NCBI GenBank assembly: GCA_027485405.1
Contig: JAIXRB010000082.1
Span: 19,178-83,177, forward strand
From: Leptospiraceae bacterium
GTDB lineage: Bacteria; Spirochaetota; Leptospiria; Leptospirales; Leptospiraceae
DNA length: 64,000 bases
Reading direction: 5' to 3'
How positions within the stretch are numbered: position 1 is the first letter of the stretch; every line of letters begins with the position of its first letter. The notes beneath the pieces were generated by a model. That model made no database searches, had not been told where the DNA came from, and saw nothing but the letters and a program-made list of their open reading frames with translations. Made by a program: the position numbers and the translations under genes. Shown one piece after another: positions 18,726 through 27,554 of this stretch.

Positions 18726-18754
18726 TTGACATATAAAAGCATATAAATTAGACT
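18726..18754 (+). promoter_or_regulatory. vapBC promoter with a repeated operator-like element
   Basis: TTGACA (18726-18731) and TAGACT (18749-18754) are 17 bases apart. The predicted transcript starts at about 18761, at the vapB ATG (18762), so the mRNA may be leaderless; no ribosome site is visible. The spacer holds an 8-base direct repeat CATATAAA (18730-18737 and 18740-18747) with a 10-base period, a plausible VapBC autorepression site. Confidence 0.5.
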
Positions 18755-18761
18755 CTTTTGT

Positions 18762-18965
18762 ATGCGCACCACCATTGATATTCCTGAAGATCTCTTAATT
18801 GAAGCTCAAGACTATTTGGGATATAAATCCAAAACAGACACGATTATTTTCTCACTAAGGGAGCTTATTCGGAAAAAGAATATAGAGCACCTGAAAAGTT
18901 TAGCAGGTAACTTAGAACTAAAAATTGATATAAGTAAGTCTAGAAGGCGTTCAGAGAACAAATAG
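18762..18965 (+). CDS. vapB: VapB-type antitoxin
   Basis: A 67-residue protein starting MRTTIDIPEDLLIEAQ, a ribbon-helix-helix DNA-binding domain of the VapB family. It has a basic C-terminal tail that should wrap the toxin. It represses its own promoter as a complex with VapC and neutralises the toxin. It lies 12 bases upstream of vapC, the standard order. The isolated position between housekeeping genes fits a horizontally moving addiction module. Confidence 0.85.
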   Translation: MRTTIDIPEDLLIEAQDYLGYKSKTDTIIFSLRELIRKKNIEHLKSLAGNLELKIDISKSRRRSENK

Positions 18966-18977
18966 AATTTACAACAA

Positions 18978-19361
18978 ATGATCTTTATTGACAGTTCTGT
19001 ATGGATCGAATATTTCAAGGGAAATAAAAAAGATATCAAATCGGAAATTTACAACTTATTGGATTCAAATCAAGTCGCCTTAGCTGCACCTGTTAGAATC
19101 GAAGTTCTTTCAGGCACTTCGAAAAAAGATTTTCAGACACTTAACCTTATTTTTTCAGCCCTTCCTATTTTTTACCCATCGAGACAATCTTGGCAACGAA
19201 TTGACCATTGCTTAGAAATCGCCAAACACAATGGACTAACATTTGGTTTTGCAGATTTGCTAATTGCCGTCATCGTAAATGAAAATAAGGGAAAACTGTG
19301 GTCCTTTGACAAAGACTTCAAACCAATGGCAAAACTTAATTTTTTAGAATTATATAATTAA
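18978..19361 (+). CDS. vapC: VapC-type PIN-domain ribonuclease toxin
   Basis: A 127-residue PIN domain. The acidic metal-binding residues are all present: Asp5 (MIFIDSSVW), Glu42 (RIEVLSG), Asp93 (FGFADLLIA) and Asp111 (SFDKDF). VapC toxins cut tRNA or rRNA at specific sites; the target cannot be predicted here. The toxin looks intact. It is convergent with dcd, with only 7 bases between the two stops. Confidence 0.87.
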   Translation: MIFIDSSVWIEYFKGNKKDIKSEIYNLLDSNQVALAAPVRIEVLSGTSKKDFQTLNLIFSALPIFYPSRQSWQRIDHCLEIAKHNGLTFGFADLLIAVIVNENKGKLWSFDKDFKPMAKLNFLELYN

Positions 19362-19368
19362 TTTTTCC

Positions 19369-19893
19369 TCAAATCTTTTCAAAATCTTTGTAAAGCATAC
19401 TTGGTTGAATGCCTTGGTTTGCTTGGTATTTTCCAGATTTGTATTCCAGAATGTCGCCTTCGACTGTGTGATAGAAAATTTGGCAAATCTGTACTCCAGC
19501 GTAAATGCGAAGCGGATGAATCACTTGGATCTCTAGGGTCCAAAAACCTTTAAAACCCACATCTCCAAATCCAGCTGTTATATGAACAAACATACCAAGT
19601 CTACCGATCGAAGATCTTCCTTCTAACATTGGCACTAAGTTATGTGTCTCAGTAAATTCCAAAGTTCTACCCAAATAGAGTCTTCCAGGTTCCAATACAA
19701 TTCCATCTTTTGGTATGGTGATTTTCTCTGTCGGATTTGGTTTTTTCATGTCTAAAGGCATTTGAGTATAGACTAACAAATCTTCATGTAGACATAAATT
19801 GTATGAATTTGGATTCAAAAGAGATTCTGAATAAGGTTCGATCTTTATGTCTGTTCCAAGTCGTTTTTTAATTTCTGGTCCGGTTAAAATCAT
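19369..19893 (-). CDS. dcd: dCTP deaminase
   Basis: A 174-residue dUTPase-fold protein with EGRSSIGRLGMF (about 91-102), the catalytic segment FKGFWTLEI and a C-terminal NQGIQPS, all as in Dcd. It deaminates dCTP to dUTP for thymidylate synthesis. Bifunctional forms that also hydrolyse dUTP exist, and I cannot separate the two here. GGAAAA upstream of the ATG could serve as ribosome site. It lies 32 bases after the crotonase gene on the same strand. Confidence 0.9.
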   Translation of the reverse strand: MILTGPEIKKRLGTDIKIEPYSESLLNPNSYNLCLHEDLLVYTQMPLDMKKPNPTEKITIPKDGIVLEPGRLYLGRTLEFTETHNLVPMLEGRSSIGRLGMFVHITAGFGDVGFKGFWTLEIQVIHPLRIYAGVQICQIFYHTVEGDILEYKSGKYQANQGIQPSMLYKDFEKI

Positions 19894-19925
19894 AATTGTT
19901 TTCCAAAGTTTTTAAATTTCATAAA

Positions 19926-20699
19926 TCATTTTCCAGAAAAGCGAGGACTTCTCTTTTCTTTAAAAGCAAGGAGTGCTTCTTTGCGGTCTTCAGTTTTAAT
20001 AGTTTTTTCATAACAGAATCTTTCCCAATCCAATGAGTTGGAATCTATTGATTTTCCAAAACCATTGACTGACTGTTTTGCGGCTCTTACCGCCATTGGA
20101 GCAGAAGTCGAAATCTCTTTCGCTATTTCTAAGCAATTCGCTTCAAACTCTGATTTTGGAAAAAGAGCGTTTACAATTCCCATTTTCATTGCCGTTTCAG
20201 CTGAAATTCGGTTTGCCCGAAAGATAAGCTCTTTTGCTTTACTACTACCCACTATTTCAGTCAATCGCTGAGTTCCACCGGCACCAGGAATGATTCCTAA
20301 CTTTGTTTCTGTTAACCCAACCACAGATTCTAAAGAGGCATAACGCAAATCACAAGCAAGTGCCAGTTCCAATCCACCTCCAAACGCATATCCGTCTATA
20401 CAGGCAAGGGTTGGCATGGGAAGGTTCTGAATCTGTAAAAAAACTCGGTTGATCGTATTTAAAAAAGAGACCACTTCCGATTCATCCATGGATTCTCGCT
20501 CTTTGAGGTCGGCACCTGCCGAAAATGAGCCTCCAGAACCGAGGAACAAAACCACTAAAGGCATTTCTTTGTAAGCAACTTTTACAGCTTCATCCAATTC
20601 GAAAAGAAGGGCCTTTGAAATCGCGTTCTTGGCATCGGGTCGGTTCAAACGGATGCAAAAGATCCCTAGCTCAGTTGTAGTTGTTTCTAAGAGAGACAT
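19926..20699 (-). CDS. Enoyl-CoA hydratase/isomerase family protein
   Basis: A 257-residue crotonase-fold protein. It has the oxyanion-hole segments SAGADLKE and GYAFGGGLELALACDLR, and both hydratase glutamates, one in GGGLE and one in LTETKLGIIPGAGGTQRL. It should hydrate 2-enoyl-CoA in fatty acid degradation, or a related CoA reaction. No other beta-oxidation genes are beside it. The related methylglutaconyl-CoA hydratases have similar motifs, so the exact substrate is open. Confidence 0.85.
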   Translation of the reverse strand: MSLLETTTTELGIFCIRLNRPDAKNAISKALLFELDEAVKVAYKEMPLVVLFLGSGGSFSAGADLKERESMDESEVVSFLNTINRVFLQIQNLPMPTLACIDGYAFGGGLELALACDLRYASLESVVGLTETKLGIIPGAGGTQRLTEIVGSSKAKELIFRANRISAETAMKMGIVNALFPKSEFEANCLEIAKEISTSAPMAVRAAKQSVNGFGKSIDSNSLDWERFCYEKTIKTEDRKEALLAFKEKRSPRFSGK

Positions 20700-20764
20700 A
20701 GAAAGGTGATTCCATGGAAAAATTAAGAATGAAATCTAGCAATCGATTCCGATACTTTACGTAA

Positions 20765-21463
20765 ATGCTTGCGTCTTTTTCAAAAAAAATACTCGGGCTG
20801 GTGCTCTTCTTTTTCTCTATCTCATGTACTCCGAGTGGAGGTGGGAATGACGCGCTGAGTGGCCTAATTCTGTCCCCTCCGTCCATCACCAGTGTAGTTC
20901 CAGAAATCGGATCTCCGGCTCAGAACAACCTAAACGGCGCTTTTCCAGCTACCCAAGTAGTGATTTCTGGAGCAAACTTTGGCACTGACACAGTTGTCCG
21001 ATTCAATTCTATCCAAGCCACCATCATCTCTAACTTAGGAACCGAAATTAGAACCTCCGTCCCAGATGGGGCAACACCCGGAGTTATGACAGTTTCCAAA
21101 TTGGGCGGAAGTTGCCCCGCAGGTCTCAAAACAGGGACGAACTGCACTGGAACTAATTTTTTTATCGATTGTTATGCAGTTACCAACAAACAGTACGGCG
21201 ATGAAATTGAGATAGTAGAAGGCAAAGCGCGAAGCGTGAAGTTTGATGGTGTGGTAACGAAAGCCTTTCGATCTTCGGTGTTGACAGTTGCAGGAAACAT
21301 AACCATTGGTTGCGACAGCGTAGTGACACTTCGAGTGTTTAGTCCAAGCTGTGTGGCGCGAGACTTAGTTTTACAAAAAGATCCAGTCGTAGCCATTCCA
21401 GCTGGCGTATCTACTCAATTCTATGTTACAGCAGGAAGTTCAACCTGTTCCATCGGAATCTAA
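20765..21463 (+). CDS. IPT/TIG-domain lipoprotein
   Basis: A 232-residue lipoprotein: a signal ending FFFSISC (Cys 21), then a Ser/Gly-rich stretch and an IPT/TIG-like beta-sandwich (about 40-125; VVISGANFGTDTVVRFN is typical). A Cys-containing C-terminal domain (about 130-232) follows, with no family I recognise. It is probably displayed on the outer membrane. The gene is divergent from the crotonase and convergent with the 516-residue hypothetical gene. Confidence 0.7.
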   Translation: MLASFSKKILGLVLFFFSISCTPSGGGNDALSGLILSPPSITSVVPEIGSPAQNNLNGAFPATQVVISGANFGTDTVVRFNSIQATIISNLGTEIRTSVPDGATPGVMTVSKLGGSCPAGLKTGTNCTGTNFFIDCYAVTNKQYGDEIEIVEGKARSVKFDGVVTKAFRSSVLTVAGNITIGCDSVVTLRVFSPSCVARDLVLQKDPVVAIPAGVSTQFYVTAGSSTCSIGI

Positions 21464-21480
21464 AAAGATTCTAAAGAATT

Positions 21481-23031
21481 TTAAACTTCGATTGGGTTTT
21501 TAACAAAACGCTTGTAAACGATAATGTTTGCGGCGCCCATCCACTCACTCATATGCTCTCTAAAAACAAGATCTATTGATTTGTTTTCTTTCTTTTCTGG
21601 AGGCAGTGCATGGTAGTAAACCATAGCATTATCAGAGGCTTCCTTGTATTTAGCTTCAACAATTTCAATTAGTTTTCGTAAAAGAGCCAGGTTGTTCTTT
21701 TCTTCACCAACATTGGGCAATAGAGATTTGTTCCAATAATCAATAACATGTTTCTTAACAACTTCGATCGGAATAAGCCGCACAACTCTCTTTCCATCCG
21801 GGGCACGAATGTGAAGAAACCCAGTATTTGCTTCAGTTAAAAACTTCTTAGCGATCATGTAGAAATGGGAAGGTCCAATATGAAAAAAGAAAACCCATTT
21901 TAAATTTGCAGGGATCCCAATATGGAGCATCACGATGTTTTGGCAAAACTCAAAGAAAAGGGTTAAAAAATCCAAATAGGCTTTTTCAGTTTCAGCGGGA
22001 TCCTTTAATTTCTTATCTAAAGATGACATGGATCGAATGAACTCAGACCTTAATAGCTGTTCATCGGCACCCATATGCAAGTCCATATTGATTGTTGATT
22101 TAAAGTAATCCCTTTCTTGGTTATATTTTGCCAAATCATATTGAAACAAATAATGATGGTTGGAATTCCATGTAAACTTGCCTGATGCATCAATTTGATT
22201 GGAATTGAGTTTTTGAGTGGGAGGGGTTTTTAAGGTACCCTTGACTTCGGGAGCCACCTTTCCTTCGTCTTTTGGCAAATTTGATGTGTATTTTGCGGTA
22301 TCGATTTGAACGATAGGTTTTGCATCTGAATTGTTGTCAGTTGAAGAAAACGGTTGTGTTGGAACGAAATTAAAGTTTGTAACTTCATAGTAACCAGCAT
22401 AGAAGTCTTCTGCAAAAACACTAGACAGTCGATAGTCTACTTCTTCTCGAAACTTTGGTTTTACTGGTTTTTCATCGAAGAGATCTTGAAACTTTTCTAC
22501 TCTCAAGATAAAGCCCATGCGCTTTAGCAATGCTTCTAGCATGTTCAATCTTTCAAATGCAGGATTGATTCTAAAACCAAACAACTGATTCATTTTGAAA
22601 TCCATTTCATTGAACTCAGCAGTTTCCACCGTTCTCTTAATCAAAGACCAACCGTTAAACGATTCGACGTAGTACTGTTTTAGGATTTCATAAATGAGCT
22701 GAAATTGCAGAAAATCTAAACGAGACGAATCTAAAGCGATCCCATGAAAGAAACGACTAAACTCTTTTCTTGCCAAAGGGACGAGATTTTTCTCATCTAA
22801 ATTGATGATTATGTCTTTGCTTCTCTTTTGAAGCTTGTTCAGTTCCTGGTCTAAACTTTTTCTGATTACGATTAGGTCGCGCTTGTTTGCCTCAGAAATG
22901 TTTCCTGATGTTACATAGTTTTGAAAGCTAGAGACTAGGTTTAGAAAACCCGAAAAAAAGTAAACATACCCTTTTTTAAAGTCTTCAATGAGAATTAGTT
23001 CTTTTTCTTCTTCCTGGCGGGTTAAGCCCAT
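21481..23031 (-). CDS. Conserved hypothetical protein
   Basis: A 516-residue soluble protein without signal peptide or confident family. It is mostly helical with many aromatic residues (for example YYVESFNGWSLI and FFEFCQNIVMLHIG). A low-complexity, Thr/Pro/Lys-rich stretch at about 225-280 probably links two folded halves. It begins 12 bases after the VOC gene, so the two may be co-transcribed. I do not recognise a function. Confidence 0.6.
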   Translation of the reverse strand: MGLTRQEEEKELILIEDFKKGYVYFFSGFLNLVSSFQNYVTSGNISEANKRDLIVIRKSLDQELNKLQKRSKDIIINLDEKNLVPLARKEFSRFFHGIALDSSRLDFLQFQLIYEILKQYYVESFNGWSLIKRTVETAEFNEMDFKMNQLFGFRINPAFERLNMLEALLKRMGFILRVEKFQDLFDEKPVKPKFREEVDYRLSSVFAEDFYAGYYEVTNFNFVPTQPFSSTDNNSDAKPIVQIDTAKYTSNLPKDEGKVAPEVKGTLKTPPTQKLNSNQIDASGKFTWNSNHHYLFQYDLAKYNQERDYFKSTINMDLHMGADEQLLRSEFIRSMSSLDKKLKDPAETEKAYLDFLTLFFEFCQNIVMLHIGIPANLKWVFFFHIGPSHFYMIAKKFLTEANTGFLHIRAPDGKRVVRLIPIEVVKKHVIDYWNKSLLPNVGEEKNNLALLRKLIEIVEAKYKEASDNAMVYYHALPPEKKENKSIDLVFREHMSEWMGAANIIVYKRFVKNPIEV

Positions 23032-23043
23032 AGGAAGAGAGTT

Positions 23044-23400
23044 CTAATTCTCGTAGTAAATCTCTAGCAAATTTTGATTTGGATCGGAGAAAGTGAGACT
23101 CTCGCCGTTTTCGTAGCTCTCTGGACCTCGAACGATTTTCACGTTTTTCTCTTCTAGTTCAGAGATTGCTTCGGTGAAATCATCCACATCCATAATAAAA
23201 CTGAGAACCGGGTATCCTGTCTCTACGCCAGCTTGAGGGGATTGAACCAACCTAATTTTAAAGCTATCTAAAGTCAGTAGAGCCTCTGTTGCCTTTTTGG
23301 ATTCCAACTCAAAATCGAACACATCCTGATAAAATTCAATGGAAGCGTCTAATTGCGAGACTGGAATGTTTACATGGCCTATGCCTTCTACGATGATCAT
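23044..23400 (-). CDS. Glyoxalase/VOC-fold protein
   Basis: A 118-residue single-module VOC protein with GHVNIPVSQLDASIEFYQDVF at the start and TFSDPNQNLLEIY at the end. His9 and Glu114 are plausible metal ligands. It could be a small dioxygenase, isomerase or binding protein; the substrate is unknown. AAGAGAAG lies upstream of the ATG. It is the first gene of a pair with the 516-residue protein. Confidence 0.8.
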   Translation of the reverse strand: MIIVEGIGHVNIPVSQLDASIEFYQDVFDFELESKKATEALLTLDSFKIRLVQSPQAGVETGYPVLSFIMDVDDFTEAISELEEKNVKIVRGPESYENGESLTFSDPNQNLLEIYYEN

Positions 23401-23519
23401 ATGATTTCTTCTCTTTTGGTTCTCTTTCTGTCCACTCTACCCTAAAAAGGATGGATGTCGAGAAAAATCCGATCAGTTTTCACTTCCAATGGAAAGGTTT
23501 TTTTTTTAGTTTGGGTAGT

Positions 23520-23987
23520 ATGAAGAGTATTTTTAGATTCCTCACACCCCTAATCCTTCTCTTGGCGCTTTCCTGTCAAAAAGAAGATCCTCCTTTTACT
23601 GCCTCAGAGGAAACTCTGGTTCTTTCCGTTCTTGCCGCCAATGAAGAGATACATTCTCAATTGATGAAAGAGGAAAAAATCCCAGACCTGACGTCTATCA
23701 AAAGAGCTCTGCAAGGTTTATCGAACCAAACTCACCCTAGTTTATTGGCTCTTTCTGAGGCGAAAGATAATGAATTTAAGGATGGTCAAAAAGATTTAGA
23801 AGCATTCTACACTGCATTGTCTACTTTTTCCACCAAACTTGAGCCTATCCTCAAAAAATCTGCGGCATTTTCGGAGTATTCAGCGTTCTACTGCCCTATG
23901 GTCGAAAAAACTTGGATTGCAAAAGGTTTGCCGGTCCGCAATCCTTTCGCTCCTGATATGCGGGATTGTGGAGATCGACTTCCTTAG
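23520..23987 (+). CDS. Lipoprotein resembling DUF3347
   Basis: I start at the ATG at 23520 (155 residues), because the upstream in-frame extension to 23451 crosses a 10-T run and would bury the signal peptide. The signal ends LLLALSC (Cys 19). The body is helical and the C-terminus carries CPM...W...NPF..DM..CG, a pattern I associate with DUF3347 proteins of metal-efflux systems. If correct, the Cys and Met residues may bind copper. No metal exporter lies beside it. The family match is by eye and needs a profile search. Confidence 0.55.
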   Translation: MKSIFRFLTPLILLLALSCQKEDPPFTASEETLVLSVLAANEEIHSQLMKEEKIPDLTSIKRALQGLSNQTHPSLLALSEAKDNEFKDGQKDLEAFYTALSTFSTKLEPILKKSAAFSEYSAFYCPMVEKTWIAKGLPVRNPFAPDMRDCGDRLP

Positions 23988-24014
23988 ATCGATTCTAAGC
24001 AACCTGCAACGAAG

Positions 24015-24989
24015 ATGGATGAAACCAAACCGAAATGCATATTGGATTTAACCTTAAAACAGGCATGTCCTAACCATTGCAAATCTATGCTTCATTCTTC
24101 TAGTCTTTCCAATCAACTTCTTAAGAAGTGTTTTGCAAAAGACAAATTGAGATTGTTTTTAGAAGGAAATTCAACTTTTAGCATAGGGCATAGTGCGTTT
24201 TCACAATGCAATTCAAAACTATTAGCAGAATTTTTGAATGAAAATAAAGAGAATTACGAATTGGTCGCTTACTTTTTATATATCAGTGAACCATTAGATG
24301 CTAAAAATATCATAGAATCCTTCCCTACTTTTGTTTTAGCAGAAATGTTTCGAAATGATTTCAAACAGTACGAAGATGTTAAACGAAGTATTCCTCGAGA
24401 AAAAAGAGAAAAAAATTTTTTCAAAGTAAAGAGCTATCGCTATTGGCAATACTTACACTACCAGACTATTTGCGATATCATCGTCTTTTTAGTTAGAACT
24501 AAAGGAGACGCAGAGCTGGCTAGCCAGTTTCTAATGATTCTCCCTTCCCAGATTATTTCAACAATCCGGGATTTTACAGGATTTTTACCCGAAGAAGAAA
24601 AGAGTCTTTATAAAGCGCTAGGTGATGCGATTTATGAGCTTCCTATTCAATCCCCAAAGATTTATAAGCATATAGTCTCTCTTTTTGAGGATGATATGGA
24701 GATTTTTATCGTTTTATCAACGATGGAAGAATTGGTAAAGAGACAGGAGCAGATTTTAGATTTAACAGAAAGTTTGTTGAATTATACAGAAAAACGCACA
24801 ATTGATCTAGATATTCAATACATCTTTTCCGAATTGAATGGATATGATCTTTTAATCGCATTAGAAGTTTTAGGTCAATTGCAAGAAAGACAAAAAATCA
24901 CTGGTTCCCAGAAGGACACTTTGATTCAACTTCTTGAGACTGGAAGTCTTGATGTCTTAAAAAATATGAAACGAAACTTTAAGCTATAG
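24015..24989 (+). CDS. Hypothetical helical-repeat protein, faintly FliG-like
   Basis: A 324-residue soluble, all-helical protein with no signal peptide. One segment (about 80-110, LVAYFLYISEPLDAKNIIES) follows the pattern of FliG armadillo units (small residues, LDP-like turn, Ala/Ile/Leu spacing). The charged FliG C-terminal torque helix is absent. Several Cys lie in the first 65 residues. It starts 27 bases after the DUF3347-like gene. FliG kinship is a weak impression; I would otherwise call it hypothetical. Confidence 0.5.
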   Translation: MDETKPKCILDLTLKQACPNHCKSMLHSSSLSNQLLKKCFAKDKLRLFLEGNSTFSIGHSAFSQCNSKLLAEFLNENKENYELVAYFLYISEPLDAKNIIESFPTFVLAEMFRNDFKQYEDVKRSIPREKREKNFFKVKSYRYWQYLHYQTICDIIVFLVRTKGDAELASQFLMILPSQIISTIRDFTGFLPEEEKSLYKALGDAIYELPIQSPKIYKHIVSLFEDDMEIFIVLSTMEELVKRQEQILDLTESLLNYTEKRTIDLDIQYIFSELNGYDLLIALEVLGQLQERQKITGSQKDTLIQLLETGSLDVLKNMKRNFKL

Positions 24990-24992
24990 GCT

Positions 24993-26216
24993 TTATTTAC
25001 TTCCTTCTGGCTGATCTATCTTTGAACAAAGGTAAATGCTAATCAATAATGCTGTAATTGATACCAAACCCACATAAGGGAAATTAACCACCTTTCCATC
25101 CGCGTTTTCCATGAGAATAAACCCTGAAATGAGAGAAGCGGCTCCGGAAGCAATCTGTTGGACAGAAACGTTAATAGACATAAAACTACCTCTTATCTTG
25201 GGTTCTACGGCGGAGGTAATCAATGCAAAAGCGGGTACCATTCGCCCAGAAACAACGATCATAAACAAAGTTGTCAAAGCTACGACAACGACAGTGGGTG
25301 TAATTCCGAGATTTGTGATCAAGGTAACTGGGATGATTGAAAACAATGCAAAGATTTTATATATTTTCTTTTTTCCAAAGTGATCGGACAACCTACCAAT
25401 TGCTCTACTTGTAAAGAACGTAAACAGACCACCCACAAAGTAAATGTACCAAAGCTCATCTACTCTCATGCCAGCATTTGAAACTAGAAAAGTGCTTAGA
25501 AAAGGAATCACTGTAAATCCACCAAACATCAATGATACCATATAAGCAAAGGCGTAGTAGTGGCTCTTTCGAGAAAATACCTGACGAATAGCATCCCACT
25601 TACCATCAGTCGAATCTTTCTCATCCAAATGAATGCGAATATTGGGCAAAACCTTGTAAGCGAATGGGATAAAAGCAAAACAGAAAAAAGAAATCCCAAA
25701 AAAAGGAGATTGCCATCCGTATTTGCTAGCAACTGCTAACCCAATTGGAATACCTACTACCGAAGCAACCGAAAAAGCGGACATGATCATTCCCGTTGCG
25801 GCACCTCTTCTAAAAACTGGGATGATGTCTCCAATGATAGAAAGCACAATAGCACCTATAATGCCTCCAAAACCTCCAGCTACCGATCTAGCTATCAACA
25901 AAAAAAAGTAATTAGGTGAAATAGCGCAGAGGAGAGTGCCTAAGGCAAAACCCGTCGTTATAAAAAGTAAAACTGATTTTCTATCAAAACGATCTAGATA
26001 AAAGGCTCCAATAAATCCAAAAACCCCCGCACTAACCGTATAAGCTGAAACTAAAAGTCCAAACTGAGTAGAGGTAATCTTGAAATCACTCATAAACAGA
26101 GGACCGAGCGGCATCATTATAACAAAGTCAAGAATGTGCAAAAACTGTAGGAGCGCCAAAATAAAGATAATCAGTCGCTCGTTTTGAATCGTATGTAAGG
26201 GATGCGCGTCTGTCAT
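24993..26216 (-). CDS. Major facilitator superfamily transporter
   Basis: A 407-residue protein with 12 predicted membrane helices. The loop 2-3 signature reads GAFYLDRFDRKSVLL, and RSVAGGFGG follows in helix 4. The pattern fits drug or sugar efflux permeases of the DHA1/AraJ type. The substrate is unknown. It is transcribed away from the aminotransferase and ends just after the helical protein on the other strand. Confidence 0.85.
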   Translation of the reverse strand: MTDAHPLHTIQNERLIIFILALLQFLHILDFVIMMPLGPLFMSDFKITSTQFGLLVSAYTVSAGVFGFIGAFYLDRFDRKSVLLFITTGFALGTLLCAISPNYFFLLIARSVAGGFGGIIGAIVLSIIGDIIPVFRRGAATGMIMSAFSVASVVGIPIGLAVASKYGWQSPFFGISFFCFAFIPFAYKVLPNIRIHLDEKDSTDGKWDAIRQVFSRKSHYYAFAYMVSLMFGGFTVIPFLSTFLVSNAGMRVDELWYIYFVGGLFTFFTSRAIGRLSDHFGKKKIYKIFALFSIIPVTLITNLGITPTVVVVALTTLFMIVVSGRMVPAFALITSAVEPKIRGSFMSINVSVQQIASGAASLISGFILMENADGKVVNFPYVGLVSITALLISIYLCSKIDQPEGSK

Positions 26217-26318
26217 GGTTGTCTTTTGACTTTATCTCTTTTGCAAGGGAATGGGATATAAAAAATGCTTTTGACTCCCAGAATAAATGCCCTGATTTGG
26301 AAGGTAGTACTTTTGCCG

Positions 26319-27554
26319 ATGGAACCAAAAAGAACTCATTTTTCAAAACGAATGGAAGAAATTGGGAATGATGTTCCGGACAATGATCTAACAATTTTAA
26401 AAACGGAGCGCTTAGAAAAAGGACTTTCTGTACTGGATTTAACCAACTCAAATCCGACTCAACTGGAGCTTGATTTTCCTTGGAGTTCCATTTTAGAAGA
26501 ACTCGACTTTCATGCTTTTTCGGACTACAGCCCCGATCCAAAAGGACTTACAACTGCGAGAAAGGCAATCTCCGAAACCATTTATAGTAGCGATCTATCA
26601 GAAAACTTAATTCTCACTTCAGGTTCATCAGAAAGTCTTTCTTATCTTTTGAAGCTTCTTACAAATCCAGGAGATTCCATTCTTTTACCTACCCCTGGTT
26701 ATCCTTTGTTTCCATTTATCGCAAACTTAGAGTCCGTCGAATTTGTTGAATACCCTCTATTTTTCGAGGAAAAATCAAATCAATGGGAATACTCTATTGA
26801 ATCTATGCAAAAAATGATTCGAAAAAACACAAAGGCAGTTCTAATCGTCACTCCTAACAATCCAACAGGCTCTATTTTATCCAAACAGGAATGGGAAAAA
26901 TGGGAAGCATGGTCCATCGAAACTCAAATTCCTTTGATTTTTGACACTGTTTTTTCCGATTTCATCTTAAACAAAGAAAAGGAATTAGATACATCATTTG
27001 TTCCAACAAAATCAAAAGCTCCAGTTTTTGTTTTAAACGGCATTTCAAAAATGTTGTTTCTTCCTCAGTGGAAACTGGCATGGATTCTAGTTTTAGGAGA
27101 AAAAGAGTTTCAGCAAACTGCCATCAGATCTTTAGAATTCATATCTGATACCTATCTTAGTGTTAACTCCTTCATTCAAAAAAAAATTCCCGAGCTTTTG
27201 GTCTGGAAAAGCATGATTCAAAATCAATGGAAACGACGGATTTCCAGAAATCTATATCTTTGCAAAAGTTTTGATTGGAAAAGTATCCAACTTTCCTTTC
27301 AATTTGGCAATGCTGGCTATTATGGTTATTTTGAGATTGGAGATCGAGATTCAGAAAAATTTTGTGAAATCCTTTTGAAAGAAACTGGTATTTTGCTTCA
27401 TCCAGGTTCCCTATTCAACTTTCCAGATGAAAAAGAAAGAGTGATTTTTTCTTTAGTTGTCGATGAGATTTTGTTAGAAGATGGATTGCAAAAATTGTTT
27501 AAATTTTGCCTAGAAGGAAAGGAGGTTCTGGCCAAATTTGGTGCTTCCCTCTAA
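26319..27554 (+). CDS. Class I/II PLP-dependent aminotransferase
   Basis: A protein of the aspartate aminotransferase fold type I. It shows NSNPT for substrate binding, PGYPLFPF, TPNNPTGS, and an NGISKMLFLPQWKLAW segment in which the Lys should bind PLP. I use the ATG at 26319 (411 residues); an ATG at 26265 in frame is also possible, and neither has a perfect ribosome site. The preferred amino acid is unknown; the layout resembles alanine- or aspartate-type enzymes. The 3' end overlaps the convergent patatin gene by 56 bases. Confidence 0.82.
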   Translation: MEPKRTHFSKRMEEIGNDVPDNDLTILKTERLEKGLSVLDLTNSNPTQLELDFPWSSILEELDFHAFSDYSPDPKGLTTARKAISETIYSSDLSENLILTSGSSESLSYLLKLLTNPGDSILLPTPGYPLFPFIANLESVEFVEYPLFFEEKSNQWEYSIESMQKMIRKNTKAVLIVTPNNPTGSILSKQEWEKWEAWSIETQIPLIFDTVFSDFILNKEKELDTSFVPTKSKAPVFVLNGISKMLFLPQWKLAWILVLGEKEFQQTAIRSLEFISDTYLSVNSFIQKKIPELLVWKSMIQNQWKRRISRNLYLCKSFDWKSIQLSFQFGNAGYYGYFEIGDRDSEKFCEILLKETGILLHPGSLFNFPDEKERVIFSLVVDEILLEDGLQKLFKFCLEGKEVLAKFGASL

